A stretch of 64,000 nucleotides of DNA from Hydrogenophaga aromaticivorans. GTDB taxonomy: Bacteria; Pseudomonadota; Gammaproteobacteria; Burkholderiales; Burkholderiaceae_C. The stretch covers positions 405,638 through 469,637 of the forward strand of contig NZ_VYGV01000006.1 in NCBI RefSeq assembly GCF_013387465.1. The letters are read 5' to 3'. Below are positions 62,711-64,000 of this stretch, one piece after another. The position numbers and the translations under genes are program-made. Each line of letters opens with the position of its first letter. The first letter of the stretch is position 1. Under the pieces are notes generated by a model. The model made no database searches and was not told the DNA's origin. It saw only the letters and a program-made list of their open reading frames with translations.

Positions 62711-63967
62711 GTGAACAGCCCAACCGAACCGACCACCCTTTATGAGATCGGTGGCCGGCACTGGGCACGAGGCGCTCCCGGCTTCGCAGACGCCATCGCC
62801 CAGGCACACGAGAACCACCTGCGCCCCCGCTGCCTTTGCCAGCACGGCGAGCCGGGCGTTGACATGTACGTGGCCCGCGTCCTGAACGGTTACACCGTCA
62901 AACGCATGCCCAATACTGGCAGCCAGCACGCCACCACCTGCCCGTCTTACGAACCACCGGCCGAGTTCAGCGGCCTCGGCCCGCTGGTCGGCACGGCCAT
63001 CGTCGAGAACCCGGCCACCGGCATCACGACCCTCAAGCTCGACTTCCCGATGACCAAGCTGCCCGGCAGGGCCGCGCAGCCCCCCTCAGCCGGCACCAGC
63101 AGCAGCGTGGTTGCGCACGGCAGCCGCCTCGGCCTGCGCGCCCTGCTGCACTACCTGTGGGATCAAGCCGAACTGACCCACTGGACACCGGGCTTCGCCG
63201 GCCGCCGCACCTGGGGCACCGTGCGCAAGCACCTGCTGCAGGCAGCAGAAAACAAGTTCACCCACGGCCATGCCATGCTGGCCAGTCTCTACATCCCGGA
63301 AGTGTTCTCGGTCGAACAGCGCGAGGCCATCACCGCCAGGCGCCTGCGGCAATGGGCGCGCGCCCGGCCCAAACCGGGTCAACCACAGCCCTTGCTTTTG
63401 CTGGTGGCCGAGGTCAAAGAAATCGTGCCCTCCCGGTATGGCCACAAAGCCATCCTCAAACACATCCCCGATCAGGCCTTTGCGCTGGACGAAACGCTGT
63501 ACCGCCGGCTGGGCCGGTGTTTCGAGCAAGAACTCTCGGCCTGGGGCACAGACGGTGATCTGCACCTGCTCATGATCGCCACTTTCCGGGTGGACGACGC
63601 TGGCGTTCCGAGCCTCGTCGAGCTGTCGCTGATGCTGGCCACCGCCCAGTGGCTGCCGGTGGAAGACGGGTGGGAGAAGCAACTCGTGGGCGCGCTGGTG
63701 AGGAGCGGTCGCAGCTTCATCAAAGGCCTCCGCTACAACGAAGCGCCCGACCAGCCCCTGGTCGCCGCCAGCCTGCTGGACTGTGGTGATGCCCCACGGC
63801 CCCTGCTCATCGCCCGCGACCATGGCCAAAGCGACCACATGCCGCCCGATTTCATGGCGCAAGCCACCCGTGGAGACACACCCCTCTGGCGGTGGAACCC
63901 GGCCGATGGCGACATGCCCGCCCTGCCGCCACATCAGCACAGGCAACCAGCCACCCCGCTGCCGTAA
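62711..63967 (+). CDS. DUF1173 family protein
   Basis: 418 residues from GTG 62711, 10 bp after the LPD7 gene. The N-terminal part has a Cys/His cluster (CLCQHGEPG ... HATTCPSY) that could bind zinc; the middle contains GLRALLHYLWDQAELTHWTPGFAGRRTWGTVRKHLLQAA, a signature of DUF1173 proteins encoded beside VirB-type systems in mobile elements. The function is unknown. The stop TAA lies 33 bp from the window end. Confidence 0.8.
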   Translation: MNSPTEPTTLYEIGGRHWARGAPGFADAIAQAHENHLRPRCLCQHGEPGVDMYVARVLNGYTVKRMPNTGSQHATTCPSYEPPAEFSGLGPLVGTAIVENPATGITTLKLDFPMTKLPGRAAQPPSAGTSSSVVAHGSRLGLRALLHYLWDQAELTHWTPGFAGRRTWGTVRKHLLQAAENKFTHGHAMLASLYIPEVFSVEQREAITARRLRQWARARPKPGQPQPLLLLVAEVKEIVPSRYGHKAILKHIPDQAFALDETLYRRLGRCFEQELSAWGTDGDLHLLMIATFRVDDAGVPSLVELSLMLATAQWLPVEDGWEKQLVGALVRSGRSFIKGLRYNEAPDQPLVAASLLDCGDAPRPLLIARDHGQSDHMPPDFMAQATRGDTPLWRWNPADGDMPALPPHQHRQPATPLP

Positions 63968-64000
63968 CATTACCCGGTTCAACCCCGTTTTTTCAGGTGC

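Larger units (their letters stand above)
37873..64000. mobile_element. Integrative and probably conjugative element (left part)
   Basis: Inferred element bounded on the left by tRNA-Asn. Contents typical of mobile DNA follow without interruption: an AlpA-type regulator, CBASS defence genes, an IS30 insertion, cargo genes with visibly lower GC around 38500-39900, a LuxR solo and a complete VirB/VirD4 conjugation-type secretion operon with LPD7 and DUF1173 genes. No integrase, relaxase or copy of the tRNA 3' end is seen within the window, so the right end is beyond 64000. The exact left junction within the tRNA cannot be fixed without the matching attachment site. Confidence 0.7.

Noticed and set aside
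1-64000. CRISPR arrays
   Set aside because: No series of regularly spaced short direct repeats was noticed, and no cas genes occur.

Overview
The window looks like the chromosome of a high-GC betaproteobacterium of the order Burkholderiales, most likely family Comamonadaceae (Hydrogenophaga/Acidovorax-like). This is inferred from the gene types and their order: a DUF934 gene inside the sulfate assimilation operon, a CysB-type LysR gene overlapping a CbiX-type chelatase, ArgA with fused kinase and GNAT domains, and G/C-rich intergenic hairpin repeats. No species can be named from sequence reading alone.

Positions 1-37872 are ordinary chromosome. In order: the tail of an unidentified gene and a two-way terminator; a FimV-like inner-membrane protein; a block for CoA-thioester catabolism (3-hydroxyacyl-CoA dehydrogenase, enoyl-CoA hydratase/isomerase, Crp-family regulator, APH-type phosphotransferase, acyl-CoA dehydrogenase); a glutathione transferase; tRNA-Pro and tRNA-Arg; a branched-chain amino-acid binding lipoprotein; holC, pepA, and lptF-lptG, the lipopolysaccharide export permeases; a CbiX-type chelatase and a CysB-like regulator; an aminotransferase, a Tat-exported Rieske protein, hrpA, argA, ppk2, dsbB, fpr, yggX and a free-standing MnmC oxidoreductase domain; then the assimilatory sulfate operon (TSUP transporter, siroheme sulfite reductase, DUF934, 4Fe-4S APS reductase, cysD, cysN). 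The 7Fe ferredoxin and thioredoxin-reductase-like ferredoxin reductase that follow could supply electrons to the sulfite reductase, because no CysJ flavoprotein is seen.

From the 3' end of tRNA-Asn (37797-37872) to the right edge the content is that of an integrative, probably conjugative, element. It opens with a terminator and an AlpA-type excision regulator, then a compact two-gene CBASS anti-phage module (CD-NTase plus SLATT two-helix membrane effector), an intact IS30-family insertion with 28-bp perfect ends and a 3-bp CAG duplication, and a cargo block (small membrane protein, ArgP-like LysR regulator, SSF-like permease, membrane desaturase, ACT-domain protein). A 145-residue protein of unknown function and a solo LuxR-type regulator lead into a complete, tightly coupled VirB/VirD4 type IV secretion operon (kikA/trbM-like, virB1-2-3-4, a cysteine-containing periplasmic protein, virB6-5-8-9-10-11, virD4, an OmpA-type lipoprotein, an LPD7 protein and a DUF1173 protein). 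Integrase, relaxase and the right attachment site are not in the window and probably lie to the right.

The parts most worth attention are the CBASS pair, the LuxR solo placed before a conjugation operon next to large dyads, the desaturase/permease/ArgP/ACT cargo, and the hairpin repeat that creates a 27-codon reading frame in front of cysH.
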